Assembly: GCF_020520425.1 (NCBI RefSeq)
Contig: NC_079492.1
Location: 37,947,542 to 38,011,541 of the forward strand
Source: Spinacia oleracea
Taxonomy: Eukaryota > Streptophyta > Magnoliopsida > Caryophyllales > Amaranthaceae
Reading direction: 5' to 3'
Length of the DNA: 64,000 nt
Shown: one piece after another, positions 1 through 10,197 of the stretch
Position numbering within the stretch: position 1 is the first letter of the stretch
Layout of the letters: every line of letters starts with the position of its first letter
Notes under the pieces: generated by a model
What the model was told of the DNA's origin: nothing
The model's input: only the letters and a program-made list of their open reading frames with translations
Database searches by the model: none
Made by a program: the position numbers and the translations under genes

Positions 1-951
1 AGGCGTGATAGATCAATCAAATTAATAGTTTGAAAATTTTATAAAAAGGCGATGAAAGCGATTAAATCATATGAGGGACACATTACAACGCACCCTTGAG
101 AGGTGCGTTGTGGTTCTCAGAAAACTAACCACTTGGCTTTGCTATTTCTCCTTTTATTTAACGAATATCGGGTTTCTAAGCAATGTTCCAGTATTTAGGC
201 TTAATTCATCAAGCTACAAGGGGCAGGACGCGTTCTGTTCGACTTTTGGGTCGACTGCGACAGAACGCCGGATCAATTTCGCAGCGTGAGGCTTAGGCTT
301 AAGGCTAGAGTCAATACTCAGGTTATGGAATTGTGTGTTATTTCACGTCGGTTTTTAGGCTGTATTTATAGGAAAAGGGTGTGTGGAAAGATAGATTTTA
401 AGATACGAATCCAAAAAGAATTCGGAGGTAAAACGGCCCCAGGCAGTTTCAGCGCCTAGGGCTGGGCGCCGAAGATTTCGGCGCCTAGATCCAGGCGTTT
501 AAAATGGGATCTGGGCCGAGTTCTTTGTCAGATTTGGACTCTTAGAATACGGAGCTTATGAGATTTATCCGAGTCTTTTAGTGCGTATTAACTTATGACG
601 AAATGCGTCTGGGCCCGTTACGAACTCTAGGTTCGTTAGGAATTTAATTAATACGTAACTCTTATTTTCGAATTATACCAGGAATGCAAATTCTATCTCT
701 TTTAGGATTTATGTTGGAGTGCAACACCTAATTCTGACAGGTTTCTATCTTTTATGACTTTGCCACTTTTAATAACTACCTTTTACGGCAGTTACTATTC
801 TTAGCAGGTTTCTATAAATAACAGTTTTGACTAAAATGAAAGGGTGATTGAGATTCGTTATTTTTATAGGAGATGTGTTGCCAAGTGGAGATTTATGTTC
901 TCATCATCGAACCTTCCCTTTCGGGAATGGGGACAAAAGTAGGTGTCTACA
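1..951 (-). repeat. Element E 3' LTR (partial, left end beyond window)
   Basis: It matches 17820-18770 almost base for base, with about 27 differences over 951 positions by hand count. The inner border is at 951, where the repeat ends and the purine-rich tract begins. Because E reads on the minus strand, this is its downstream LTR. It contains the GC-rich double palindrome at 441-497. Confidence 0.85.
441..497. repeat. GC-rich double palindrome, copy 1 (in E 3' LTR)
   Basis: Two inverted CGCC...GGCG blocks are separated by GAAGATTTCGG, built around AGCGCCTAGG, GCTGGGCGCC and GGCGCCTAG. The same plan recurs at 2812-2868, 10939-10993, 12595-12650, 16720-16777 and 18268-18322, all within E. Confidence 0.7.
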
Positions 952-967
952 GTTAGCCCCCACTTTG
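952..967 (-). promoter_or_regulatory. Polypurine tract of element E
   Basis: Read on the minus strand, the sequence next to the LTR is AAAGTGGGGGCTAAC followed by TGTAGACACC. A purine run ending at the TG of an LTR is the usual plus-strand primer of LTR retroelements, and it fixes the minus orientation of E. Confidence 0.65.
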
Positions 968-1370
968 ACTGAGTCTCGAGATGAGACGATGGTCAAAGTA
1001 CTAGACAGAGTGTGTCATACAACCCATGGTGTATGTGACCTGTTTTGCGAGGGTCTCACGAGCCCCCGAGTGATAGCATTTGACTTAAGGGTCATCACTT
1101 GAAGTGTTAACACATTCCTCACGTGTCATTGGAATTTGTTAACTGATAGTATAGAAACTCCCTCACTCTGTCATTGGAAGTATCTAAGATGTTTTCGAAA
1201 TCAAAGCTAAAAAGTGTAACTAGACCTGGCCAAGCCCAATCACGAGGTAAAACATTTTAAAGATTCTCATTTTCAGGGTTAGCTAAACGAGAAAACCCCC
1301 TTGTTTTTATAGGACGTAAAACGAAGGAAAATCCAGCACATCGCTTTTTTTTTGGAAAAACGGAAAACAA

Positions 1371-1506
1371 GATTTTTGGATAAAGGGAAACTATCCTTTG
1401 ATTTTTGGAAAAGGGAAACTATCCTTTGATTTTTGGAAAAGGGAAACCATCTTTTGATTTTTGGAAAAAGATAAACTATCTTTTGATTTTTGGAAAAAAG
1501 ATAAAC
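1371..1506. repeat. Short tandem repeat, about 30 bp x 4
   Basis: The unit, roughly GGGAAACTATCCTTTGATTT followed by TTGGAAAA, is repeated about four times with small changes. It lies in the non-coding 3' region of E. No coding sense is seen on either strand. Confidence 0.75.
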
Positions 1507-1531
1507 CAGGAAAAGTTATCGCTGCAACGAC

Positions 1532-1923
1532 CAAGGACTTGCGCGGTTAGTGACGCAGACCCCGCCCGTTGAAGGTGGGCGAGCCTGTCCGCTGAGGGTG
1601 GACGCCCTGTCCTATAGAAGTGGGCGAATCTGTTTTTGATGTTTTTGAAAATAAGGACCTACGCAGTTTGTGACATAGACCCCGCCAGCTGAAGATGGCG
1701 AGCCTGTTTTTGTTTTTGAAGAATTTATTTTCTTTTCTTTTCCGAAAACTGAGGACCTGCGCGGTTAGTGACGCAGACCCCGCCCGCTGAAGGTGGGCGA
1801 TCCCTGTCCGCTAAGGGTGGACGCCCCGCCCGCTGGAGGTTAGCGTACCTGAATTCGTCTTTTCGATTTTGGGACTCGCGTGGTATGTGCCGCGATCTTG
1901 CCCGATTGAGGTGGGCAAGTCCC
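1532..1923. repeat. Dispersed GC-rich hairpin repeat, four copies
   Basis: Four related blocks start near 1534, 1652, 1751 and 1870. Each has a GAGGACCTGCGCGGTTAGTG-like lead, then CCCGCC...GGTGGGCG able to pair with itself. Two copies add CCGCTGAGGGTGGACG. Spacers are T-rich. The block is part of E's 3' untranslated region, and short ORFs here look accidental. Confidence 0.65.
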
Positions 1924-2811
1924 TATTTCATTCGTTCTTGTGATTTCTTTTGAGAATTTCATTTTATTCATTCTTGTAAGAGCGAATTCTTTCGAGGGAT
2001 GCTCGTATTTAGTTGCAACCTGAATGTGGGTTGACAACGTGCTTAGACGAACCATTGTCTTGTGGTCAGCAGCTTTCATGGTTTTGAGCTAGTCTTTACG
2101 GCTCAATTTCGCCACTACCTGGGTCCTTGATTAGAAGACTATGTATAAGTATCAACGGCGACCTTTGTCTTGAGGTCGTAATCCGGTTTTTATCTTTTGA
2201 GATTGTCCAAACACGGGACTTCGTACAGCGTAGTCTGGGAATATTGCTTTTTGCATACTCTCTTTTGAAATCTATGTTTTCTTTCGAGCCCCCAAGCACT
2301 CATGCTTGACGGCCAGTTCTTGTCAAAGAGGTTCTTTGGGGATACACATTTTTGTAATGTCCTTGATCGTGTTTGGGATCGTGCTCGTAAGTGCGAGCGA
2401 TCTTTGTAGTGGTATGCTACTTTGATGAAGTCGTGGAGTGCGACTTCATTTTACGGGCGACAAAGTTTGCTTCATTTTTCAATAATTAATACATCGAGCT
2501 TACTTTGGCCCGGATTGATCTTTTGACAAATAAACGCTTTTTAATTTGTGAAACCAACGACTTGATTTTTGTTTTTGTGTTTCGAAGAATGACCTTGATT
2601 TTTATTTTTTCTATATTGCCTTGAAAAATGTACACATATTTTTTTGAGATGAGTCTAAGTTTCGACAAGCTTTAACATTTGTTTTCACTATTCGGGCTCT
2701 AAAGGTGCTTTGGGCTTGATCTTGATTACAGTAGGGCCTCGTGTCTATTAACACGGTTCTAAGTCCTTTCCCGCTCCGCGTTTTGAAGGATCCGGGCCTT
2801 GGGCTACATTT

Positions 2812-2868
2812 CCGGCGCCCTAGGCCAGGCGTTAAAGATTTCGCCGCCCAGCCTTGGGTGCTGGAAGT
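2812..2868. repeat. GC-rich double palindrome, copy 2
   Basis: CGGCGCCCTAGGCCAGGCG, then a GATTTCGCCGCCCAGCC block; a diverged copy of the motif in the LTRs, about 130 bp upstream of the TATA-like site. Confidence 0.6.
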
Positions 2869-2939
2869 TCTATTTTGGCAGTTCCCGGAATTTTTAGCGC
2901 GTTTCCGAATGGGATTGGGATGTCACTCGATGCTTTCTT

Positions 2940-2949
2940 GTATATATAG
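2940..2949 (+). promoter_or_regulatory. TATA-like box for the antisense ORF of E
   Basis: TATATATAGG lies about 80 bp before the F insertion, in the direction of the plus-strand ORF that resumes at 10198. It is followed by a pyrimidine-rich leader (TCTTTCTTTTTCACC...). This is the expected place for a core promoter of that ORF. Inference from motif and position only. Confidence 0.4.
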
Positions 2950-3027
2950 GGGTTAAGTACGTCTTTCTTTTTCACCACTCTCAATCTTTCTCTTTTTTGC
3001 AATTACTTAGTTTTTATTTTTCCCTGC

Positions 3028-4334
3028 TGATAGTTCAGTAGGAACACTTGACAAGAGGGGGGGTGAATTGTTTCTTGGGAACTTGAGTAAGTTTCTTGCG
3101 GAATTTAAACAATAAAGAGACTGAGAACAATGAGCGAAGAAAGATATAAAACGGAGGAACCTTCTTGACCCTAATCAAGAAGAACCTCACTACTCTTTTG
3201 TATTAATGCAATAACTCTATTACAAATACACTCTTTAACTCGAGTTCCTCTCGAACACGAGTTCCCCACAGCAATCCCCTTCGATTACTGTGCTACTATT
3301 TCTCTCTCTGACTTAAGTCTAAGTCGCTCCTTTTCTCTTTGACTTAACTCTAAGTCACTGTTTCTCTCTTTGACTAAACTCTTAGTCGCTCTTTCTCTCT
3401 TTGACTTAACTCTAAGTCACTCAAGGATCACTCAATCCTTAAACCCAAAATACAATTTGATATAAAACTCTAGTACGTAATAAAGCTCAAAGTAATAAGG
3501 AACTCAAGGGACACTCTTTTGAAAACTGATTCTCTTTTAAAACGTTTAAGCTCTTAAGATATATTTTGCAAAGATCAGTTGTGTGTTTTGAAAAGCCAAA
3601 ACTCTTCTCCTTTTATAGGAGAGTTTTACTTAGGGTTGGGTACCCATGTTCTCCTCAACTACCCACTAACAGTTACTGCTCAGTAACATGGGCATAGTTG
3701 GAGAGAAACAAGGGAGACCAAATCAAAACACTAAATGTACGTTGAACAGAAATACGTGGGGAGAGTTTCAAGGAACGTGGAAAAACTTTTACTTGAGAAA
3801 CAAGGAGAATAAATCAGAATCCTATGTTTCATTTATTAATTAAATACATTTTATTTATTAAAAAGATTTTCCAAGTCAAAACTCTTTTATAATTACAGTT
3901 AACATATTTCATTTAAAACGTACCAAAATACTATGTCCCTTTCATACCAAATTACTTATAAACTTTATTAAATACTTACATAAATCCTAAAACATAAACT
4001 CATATGTTGTAGTCTTCATGTTGCACCTTTAGAAGCTTCACTCGAAGACTTCCCAATTTGTTCCTTCTCTGGAACGCCGAGGATCCACATAATATATGAG
4101 GATCTCGCCTTAGGAACTCGCCTAAGGATCTCGCCTTGCTTAATGATTATTTCTTCAATGTAGTGTCTGACATGGATCAATTACTTGCTTATATTCCACG
4201 TTGCTTAGTTTATCCAACTCAGGATCTCCTTAACTTAGCATTATCCCTCTAAGGATCTCGGAACCTATTATGCAACATAACTTAACCAATTGTCAAGAGT
4301 TTGCTTTGTCATCATCAAAACTTTAGGGTCAACA
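3028..4334 (-). repeat. Element F 3' LTR
   Basis: TG...CA ended (TGATAGTTCAG to GGGTCAACA on the plus strand), 1307 bp, near-identical to 8886-10192. It has a CT-rich run of short tandem words (TCTCTCTTTGACT...AAGTC) around 3295-3425. Confidence 0.92.
3295..3425. repeat. Imperfect tandem repeat in the F LTR
   Basis: About four copies of a roughly 35-bp unit, CTCTTTGACTTAACTCTAAG then TCACT or TCGCT. The same array recurs in the other LTR near 9155-9285. Confidence 0.7.
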
Positions 4335-4350
4335 ATATTCCCCCTTTTTG
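4335..4350 (-). promoter_or_regulatory. Polypurine tract of element F
   Basis: On the minus strand AAAAAGGGGGAATAT runs straight into TGTTGACCC, the start of the LTR. This is the standard copia plus-strand primer. Confidence 0.8.
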
Positions 4351-5149
4351 GTGATGACAACAAAAGCAAACTTTCACTAAATGCAGCAATAATCAATTAG
4401 CATAAATATGAAGCAATAAATTAAATAAATTATTTTTATAAAAATTAATCTAAACTTCCTAAATGAAATTAAGGAAAATTGAAATTAATTTTAATAAACG
4501 AAAATAAAATTAAAAACGAGAAATAAAATTTTATAAACTTACATCGAGAAGAGAGTAGTGAGACGGACTCAAGTGATCAATTTAAGTTAAGTTTGCATTC
4601 ATTTCCCCCTGTTGGCATTAACAAAAAGTAGAAAAATACAGTACTAATATATACCGATTATAGCGCCCTCCGATCAACGGTTGGCAAACTAAGTTAGCCT
4701 CAAAGTTAAGTTCCAACGTACTAAATTCGAATATAAAACATAATAATTAACAAGTCAAGTTTTTAGAGATACGATCTTTTAGGAGTTCCACAGAAAAAAA
4801 AGAATAAAAATCGTATGTTTCCCAACAGAGGGTTACATACCAAAAAGAATATAAAAAAATAAAATAAAAAGTTCCAAAAAAAATCAAAAGCATAATGTAA
4901 CACAAATGGATAGGATCAGGAAAGATGGCTTGGGTATGTAGCAAGTTTAGGTTGTTCCGTTATCAACTGCATATCGATCCATATCCTTTCTCAATTTCTG
5001 CTGCATTTTTTCATTCTTCCACTTTCTCATCAATATCCTCAATATCACAAAATATATCAACAAACATCAGAGGATTGTTCACCTGAGAAACCAACTTTTT
5101 TTAATCCTTTCATATACATGTAGTTTTTTTCAACGTTTTCCCTTTCATA
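4351..5149. other. F 3' spacer, AT-rich, no recognised gene
   Basis: This lies between the RT remnant and the 3' LTR of F. A second purine tract resembling the polypurine tract (CAGGGGGAAATG on the minus strand) lies near 4600-4612. SIRE-type elements can carry an envelope-like ORF here. I see only short, stop-ridden frames and no signal or membrane segment I could defend. Confidence 0.4.
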
Positions 5150-5253
5150 TATAAATCATAACCCGTAAGTTCCTCAATATTAATTGCAAACCGCTTCACC
5201 AAATTTTCATCCTCAGCCGAAGGAACTTGGGATGAGGTAATTTCCCCCTGAGA
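5150..5253 (-). repeat. About 105-bp direct duplication, copy 1
   Basis: It aligns with 5306-5408 along its whole length, from TATAAATCATAACCC to a TTTCCCCC run. On the minus strand the two copies encode similar short peptides (KRFAINIEELTGYDLY here). It shares an 85-codon minus-strand frame (5110-5367) with the other copy. Function unknown; possibly a remnant of F's 3' ORF. Confidence 0.6.
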
Positions 5254-5267
5254 CCGGGCATCCCTTT

Positions 5268-5296
5268 TTTTTGTTTTGTTTTGTTTTGTTTTGTCA
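5268..5296. repeat. (TTTTG)n microsatellite
   Basis: About five TTTTG units between the two 105-bp duplicates. Confidence 0.85.
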
Positions 5297-5305
5297 TCCC
5301 TGTAA

Positions 5306-5408
5306 TATAACTCATCACCCATAAAATCCTTAATATGAAATGCAAACCTCCTTAGCCAAACCTGCATCCCTTACCAAAGAACCCGGTATGTTATAATTTC
5401 CCCCTCTG
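5306..5408 (-). repeat. About 105-bp direct duplication, copy 2
   Basis: Partner of 5150-5253. The matching peptide is RRFAFHIKDFMGDELY. Each copy ends in a GGGGGAAATTA tract on the minus strand, so the unit may carry extra polypurine-like primers. Confidence 0.6.
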
Positions 5409-5499
5409 AAAAATCCCCTATTTTCGTGTTTTTCCAGGAACCCCACCTCCTCAACGTTCTTAGCAAACTAAACAGAAGAAGAGGGAGATTTGTGAGAGG

Positions 5500-5990
5500 A
5501 CGTCGGGTTTTGGCAGGGTGGTTGTTTGCTGTCGGCGGTGGTTAGGCGGAAAGGGTCGGCGTCGGTGGATGGGTCAAGGCAGGCGGGTCGGTCAGAGGCT
5601 GTGGGTCGCGAACAGGGTGGTGGTTTTGAGGTGGTTCGCAAACAGTCTGGGGGCGAGCGGTTGGTGGAGTTGGACGGTGAAGGTGAGTGTGGGTGGTCGG
5701 CGTCTCTTCGAGGGGCGAGTGTGGGTGAGGTTCTCGGTTAGGTTCAGCGATAGCGGCGAGGGAGGCCGGGTTGTTGGTCACCGGCGAGGAAGGCCGAAGC
5801 AGGGAGGCAATGTATTTCGCGGCTGGGCTCGACGCACGCGGCTGGGCTCGGTCGGTTGGTCGGGTCGAGTCCGGTCGCTGGGCTGGGTGCAACTTGGCCG
5901 GTGGTCATGGCCTGCTGGGTCTGCCCGCCGGTGGTGGTGGTGTTGGTTTCAATTTGGGGATTTTTCATTGTTAGGGTTGGAATTTGGGGA
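5500..5990. other. GC-rich G/C-skewed segment within F
   Basis: A sharply G-rich plus strand (C-rich minus strand) of about 490 bp inside otherwise AT-rich element DNA. Open frames exist on both strands only because stops are rare at this composition. The minus-strand frame is rich in Pro, Thr and His, and the plus-strand frame in Gly, Arg, Trp and Val. I recognise no domain. It could be part of a captured host exon or UTR. Confidence 0.4.
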
Positions 5991-6488
5991 TTTTTGATTT
6001 TTAGGGTTTCTTGTGTTTAAAATTGATGAGTTTTGAATTTGTGGTGGATTTGGGTATGAGAGATCCATAGGTGTGATCCATTAGCTTTTAATTTTGGAAA
6101 AAATAAAATTTAATGGAAAAAATAAATAAAAATATGGATATATAAAAAGAAATAAAAATAATAAAAATAATTTGTGGAAAAATAAAAGATGGAAGAAAAT
6201 TGTAACAAAAAGAATATATCCATGATCCTCCTATTTTAGTGGAACTGTTTTAATTACGTATCTCATATTGCTTGACTAATTAAATACATATTTTAATTTT
6301 AAATTTTTAGTTGTTCCTTAACAATGGTAAACTTCAGTTATGCTTTACGCACATGTATTTATAATGGTATATAGTAGTTATGCATAAATCTATAAAAGTA
6401 ATACCTTGTGAGGAACTTTCCTGCTTACTTATCTCAGCTTGATCATCCCGAGGTCCAATCTCATTTTCCCGTGCTTCTTTCTGCTTGT

Positions 6489-6992
6489 TTACTTTGCATG
6501 TTCCTTGCACAAATTTTCATTAGTTGTACCAAACAGTATATTATCAACGTAAAATTGTACAACTAGTGAGTCAGTTCCTTTTGATTTTAAGAATAAAGTT
6601 TTGTTATATCTGCTTCGTTTAAAATCATTTTTCAGAAGGATTTTAGATAATATTTCGCACCACGATCTTGTAACTTGCTTTAACCCATGGAGAGCTTTGT
6701 CAGGCTTATAGATGTGATTTGAAAATTCATGATTTTTATAATGGGGAGGTTGTTCCACACAGACGTCCTTTTTAAAAAATTCATTTATGGAGACACGTTT
6801 GACGTCCATGTGGTACAACTTAATTTCTGTAAAGGCTGCAAAAACAATTAAAGTTTTTATAGTTTCTAATCTAACAACAGGAACAAAAGTTTCTTCGAAA
6901 TTAGTACCTTCCTGTTGATTGTAGCATTTAACAACTAACCTTGCTCTGTTCCTGACCATTGTTCCACGTTTATCAAGCTTGATCCTGTACAT
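6489..6992 (-). pseudogene. Ty1/copia reverse transcriptase fragment (element F)
   Basis: About 168 codons match the RVT_2 domain of copia Pol. It opens with the RNARLVVKCYNQQEG block (family form ...KARLVAQGYNQ.EG), then FEETFVPVVRLETIK, YHMDVK and ALHGLKQVTRSWCE. Near the end the catalytic YVDD has become YVDN, so the second Asp is lost. The frame is the same as that of the gag fragment upstream (7014-8819), separated by one TAG at 7014-7016. Sequence after the YVDN box diverges, so the C-terminal RT and the RNase H are gone. Confidence 0.85.
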
Positions 6993-7013
6993 CCATTTGA
7001 GTTCTATCCCCTT

Positions 7014-8819
7014 CTAGTTATTTGGCTTGATTATGGAGAGGAACGAATGGAAAGTACAAAAGTTCCTGAGTTCAGATCTTGTCACAATTCCTCTTTCAAT
7101 GTCGCTGACGATCAGATCCATTGGAGAGGAACTCTGATGTTTCCATGGCTTAGGTTGAGATTGAGCCACAAGAATATTCAAACTTTCCTCAGTTACTTCT
7201 GTTTCTTGAGTTCTTTGAGATCCTCGAGTTCCTTGTTCCTGTTGAATAATAGGGTGATCCTCAGGAACAGGAACTTCTGGATCATGAACTCTAAGATCTT
7301 GTTCCTCTTGAGTAGGAACTCCCTGATTCACTTTGATTTCTTGAACTCCTGATTCAACTGTCTCTTTATGTTGTCTAGCTGGAGAAGTTTCCTCATTGTT
7401 ATCTATGAAGTGAATCAAACCATTTTCGAAATCCTTATGTTCCTGAACTTCATTAGTTTCATCAAGCATAATATGTACATTTTCAACTCTTTTAAAAGAG
7501 TCTTTAAGAGAGGTGTTCCTGTCAGGCAACTGAAAGAACCTACCATGTACATCAGATTTAACATTATCGAGGTAGGTTGTGTGTTCTTTGCTAAGTTCCA
7601 TTGCCTTGTCACTTTGAGCCTTTATTACGATAAGCTTTTTAAAAATGTCTAGAGTTTCTATCAATAATTCCACTAATTTATTTACAGACAGAGATTGAAG
7701 AGTTGAGGAACTTACTTCACGTGATGGATCTTGTGTTGATTCATCGATCTTTGCCATAAGACAAAGGTTTGTTATTTCTTCTGGTTGATCCTCATCTTCT
7801 TCCGAGTCAGTGGCTTCTTCCCAAGCTTCGATCATTGCCTTCTTGAAGTTGGGCTTGGCAAAGGTGGATTTGTTGAATCTTTCCTTATATTGATCCTTTC
7901 CCTTGCCTTTCCCTTTTTCATTTTCCCACTGAGGGCAGTCTTTGATTTGATGGTCAGAATCACCGCACTTGAAACATCCTTGGTCAGACTTGGAACCGCT
8001 TGGTTTTCTCATTGAGTTCCTTCCTCTTAGATTTCCAGGTTTAGAGTTCCTGTAAAATCTTTTCATTCTTCTGACCAACGTAGCAACCTCATCTTCATCA
8101 GGTTCTGAGTCCTCCTGTTCCTCAGCCTTGAGAGCAAGGCCTCGGTTCTCAGGAACAGCTGCTCCTAGATGTAGTTCATGAGTCATCAAGGATCCTGCCA
8201 ATTGTTCAATGTTGAATTTGGTGAAGTCCTTTGTTTCAAACAATGCAGTGACCTTGGTTCTCCATCTATCATCCTGTGGCATGCTCCTTAGGATCTTCCT
8301 AACCTGTTCATCAGAGGGAATAATTCTTCCAAGAGAAACTAGCTCATTAGTAATGTTAGTGAAACGAGTAAACATTTCCTGGATTGTTTCTCTTGGTTGC
8401 ATTTCAAAACGTTCATACTTAGACATTAATAAATCAATTTTAGAACGTTTGACCTCATTAGTTCCTTCATGAGTTATTTGAAGGAGATCCCAGATTTGCT
8501 TTGCGCTCTTGCACCCCATAACTCTGTTATGTTCGTGAGGTCCAAGGCCGCAATGCAAGATTTTCACAGCCATTGCATTGATTTCAAATTTCTCAAAATC
8601 TTCCTTAGTAAATTCAGACATGGGTTTAGGAACTACCTCATTTTGAGCATTGGTCATTGTTACCTTGAAATCACCGACTTCTATGACTCGCCAGATTTGA
8701 TAGTTCTCTGCCTTGATATAGATCTCCATCCTGTTCTTCCAGTAGGTGTAGAATTTCCCGTTGAACATTGGAGGTCTTTGAGTGAAATAACCTTCCTCGA
8801 GTTTCTCGTAAGCGTTCAT
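7014..8819 (-). pseudogene. Ty1/copia gag fused to pre-RT linker (element F)
   Basis: I place the start at the Met at 8819, 53 bp after the primer site; the open frame itself runs on into the LTR. The N-terminal half is a copia Gag (UBN2/DUF4219-like: W-x-NRMEIYI, QIWDLLQITHEGTNEVK, FEMQPRETIQEMFTRFTNI). A CCHC zinc knuckle follows, CFKCGDSDHQIKDC, near residue 285. The C-terminal part, from about residue 450, carries the HIMLDETNEVQ and HQSSSPMDLIVSDIERG blocks that in intact elements stand just before the RT. The protease and integrase that should lie between are absent, so a deletion of a few kb has joined gag to the RT linker without losing the frame. It ends at a TAG just before the RT remnant. 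Confidence 0.85.
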
Positions 8820-8871
8820 ACTTTCCAGGAACGTTTTCTCAACAGGGTTTCCTGTATTTTTGTGAGATCTT

Positions 8872-8884
8872 GCTCTGATACCAA
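8872..8884 (-). promoter_or_regulatory. tRNA-iMet primer binding site of element F
   Basis: TTGGTATCAGAGC on the minus strand, directly after the 5' LTR, complementary to the 3' end of initiator tRNA-Met. Classic for copia elements. Confidence 0.9.
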
Positions 8885-8885
8885 T

Positions 8886-10192
8886 TGATAGTTCAGTAGG
8901 AACACTTGACAAGAGGGGGGGTGAATTGTTTCTTGGGAACTTGAGTAAGTTTCTTGCGGAATTTAAACAATAAAGAGACTGAGAACAATGAGCGAAGAAA
9001 GATATAAAACGGAGGAACCTTCTTGACCCTAATCAAGAAGAACCTCACTACTCTTTTGTATTAATGCAATAACTCTATTACAAATACACTCTTTAACTCG
9101 AGTTCCTCTCGAACACGAGTTCCCCGCAGCAATCCCCTTCGATTACTGTGCTACTATTTCTCTCTCTGACTTAACTCTAAGTCGCTCCTTTTCTCTTTGA
9201 ATTAACTCTAAGTCACTGTTTCTCTCTTTGACTAAACTCTTAGTCGCTCTTTCTCTCTTTGACTTAACTCTAAGTCACTCAAGGATCACTCAATCCTTAA
9301 ACCCAAAATACAATTTGATATAAAACTCTAGTACGTAATAAAGCTCAAAGTAATAAGGAACTCAAGGGACACTCTTTTGAAAACTGATTCTCTTTTAAAA
9401 CGTTTAAGCTCTTAAGATATATTTTGCAAAGATCAGTTGTGTGTTTTGAAAACCTAAAACTCTTCTCCTTTTATAGGAGAGTTTTACTTAGGGTTGGGTA
9501 CCCATGTTCTCCTCAACTACCCACTAACAGTTACTGCTCAGTAACATGGGCATAGTTGGAGAGAAACAAGGGAGACCAAATCAAAACACTAAATGTACGT
9601 TGAACAGAAATACGTGGGGAGAGTTTCAAGGAACGTGGAAAAACTTTTACTTGAGAAACAAGGAGAATAAATCAGAATCCTATGTTTCATTTATTAATTA
9701 AATACATTTTATTTATTAAAAAGATTTTCCAAGTCAAAACTCTTTTATAATTACTGTTAACATATTTCATTTAAAACGTACCAAAATACTATGTCCCTTT
9801 CTTACCAAATTACTTATAAACTTTATTAAATACTTACATAAATCCTAAAACATAAACTCATATGTTGTAGTCTTCATGTTGCACCTTTAGAAGCTTCACT
9901 CGAAGACTTCCCAATTTGTTCCTTCTCTGGAACGCCGAGGATCCACATAATATATGAGGATCTCGCCTTAGGAACTCGCCTAAGGATCTCGCCTTGCTTA
10001 ATGATTATTTCTTCAATGTAGTGTCTGACATGGATCAATTACTTGCTTATATTCCACGTTGCTTAGTTTATCCAACTCAGGATCTCCTTAACTTAGCATT
10101 ATCCCTCTAAGGATCTCGGAACCTATTATGCAACATAACTTAACCAATTGTCAGGAGTTTGCTTTGTCATCATCAAAACTTTAGGGTCAACA
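8886..10192 (-). repeat. Element F 5' LTR
   Basis: 1307 bp, TG...CA, about eight differences from 3028-4334. It is followed by the target duplication CCTGC at 10193-10197. Confidence 0.92.
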
Positions 10193-10197
10193 CCTGC

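Larger units (their letters stand above)
1924..3022. other. Non-coding 3' region of E, upstream of its antisense ORF
   Basis: No credible coding region is present. The stretch holds a small hairpin near 2381-2402 (GATCGTGCTCG...CGAGCGATC), a GC-rich palindrome copy at 2812-2868 and a TATA-like site near 2941. It probably supplies promoter and leader to the plus-strand antisense ORF, now displaced to 10198 by the F insertion. Confidence 0.5.
3028..10192 (-). mobile_element. Element F: deleted SIRE/Maximus-like Ty1/copia element nested in E
   Basis: Two 1307-bp LTRs (3028-4334 and 8886-10192) differ at about eight positions, indicating a recent insertion. The 5-bp target duplication CCTGC lies at 3023-3027 and 10193-10197. 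On the minus strand, a tRNA-iMet-type primer site (TTGGTATCAGAGC) follows the 5' LTR and a polypurine tract precedes the 3' LTR. Gag is long, with a CCHC knuckle, and is joined in frame to the segment that normally precedes the copia RT. Protease and integrase are missing, so F cannot move by itself. A long gag and a large 3' spacer fit the SIRE/Maximus lineage. Confidence 0.9.

Noticed and set aside
5518..5997. A 159-codon plus-strand frame rich in Gly, Arg and Trp in element F
   Set aside because: Opposite to the element, in a G-skewed block with equally long frames on the other strand; no recognisable domain.
3028..10192. CRISPR-like or other prokaryotic array suggested by repeated LTR words
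   Set aside because: Repeats are 1307-bp LTRs with a primer site, polypurine tract and target duplication; the DNA is clearly plant nuclear.
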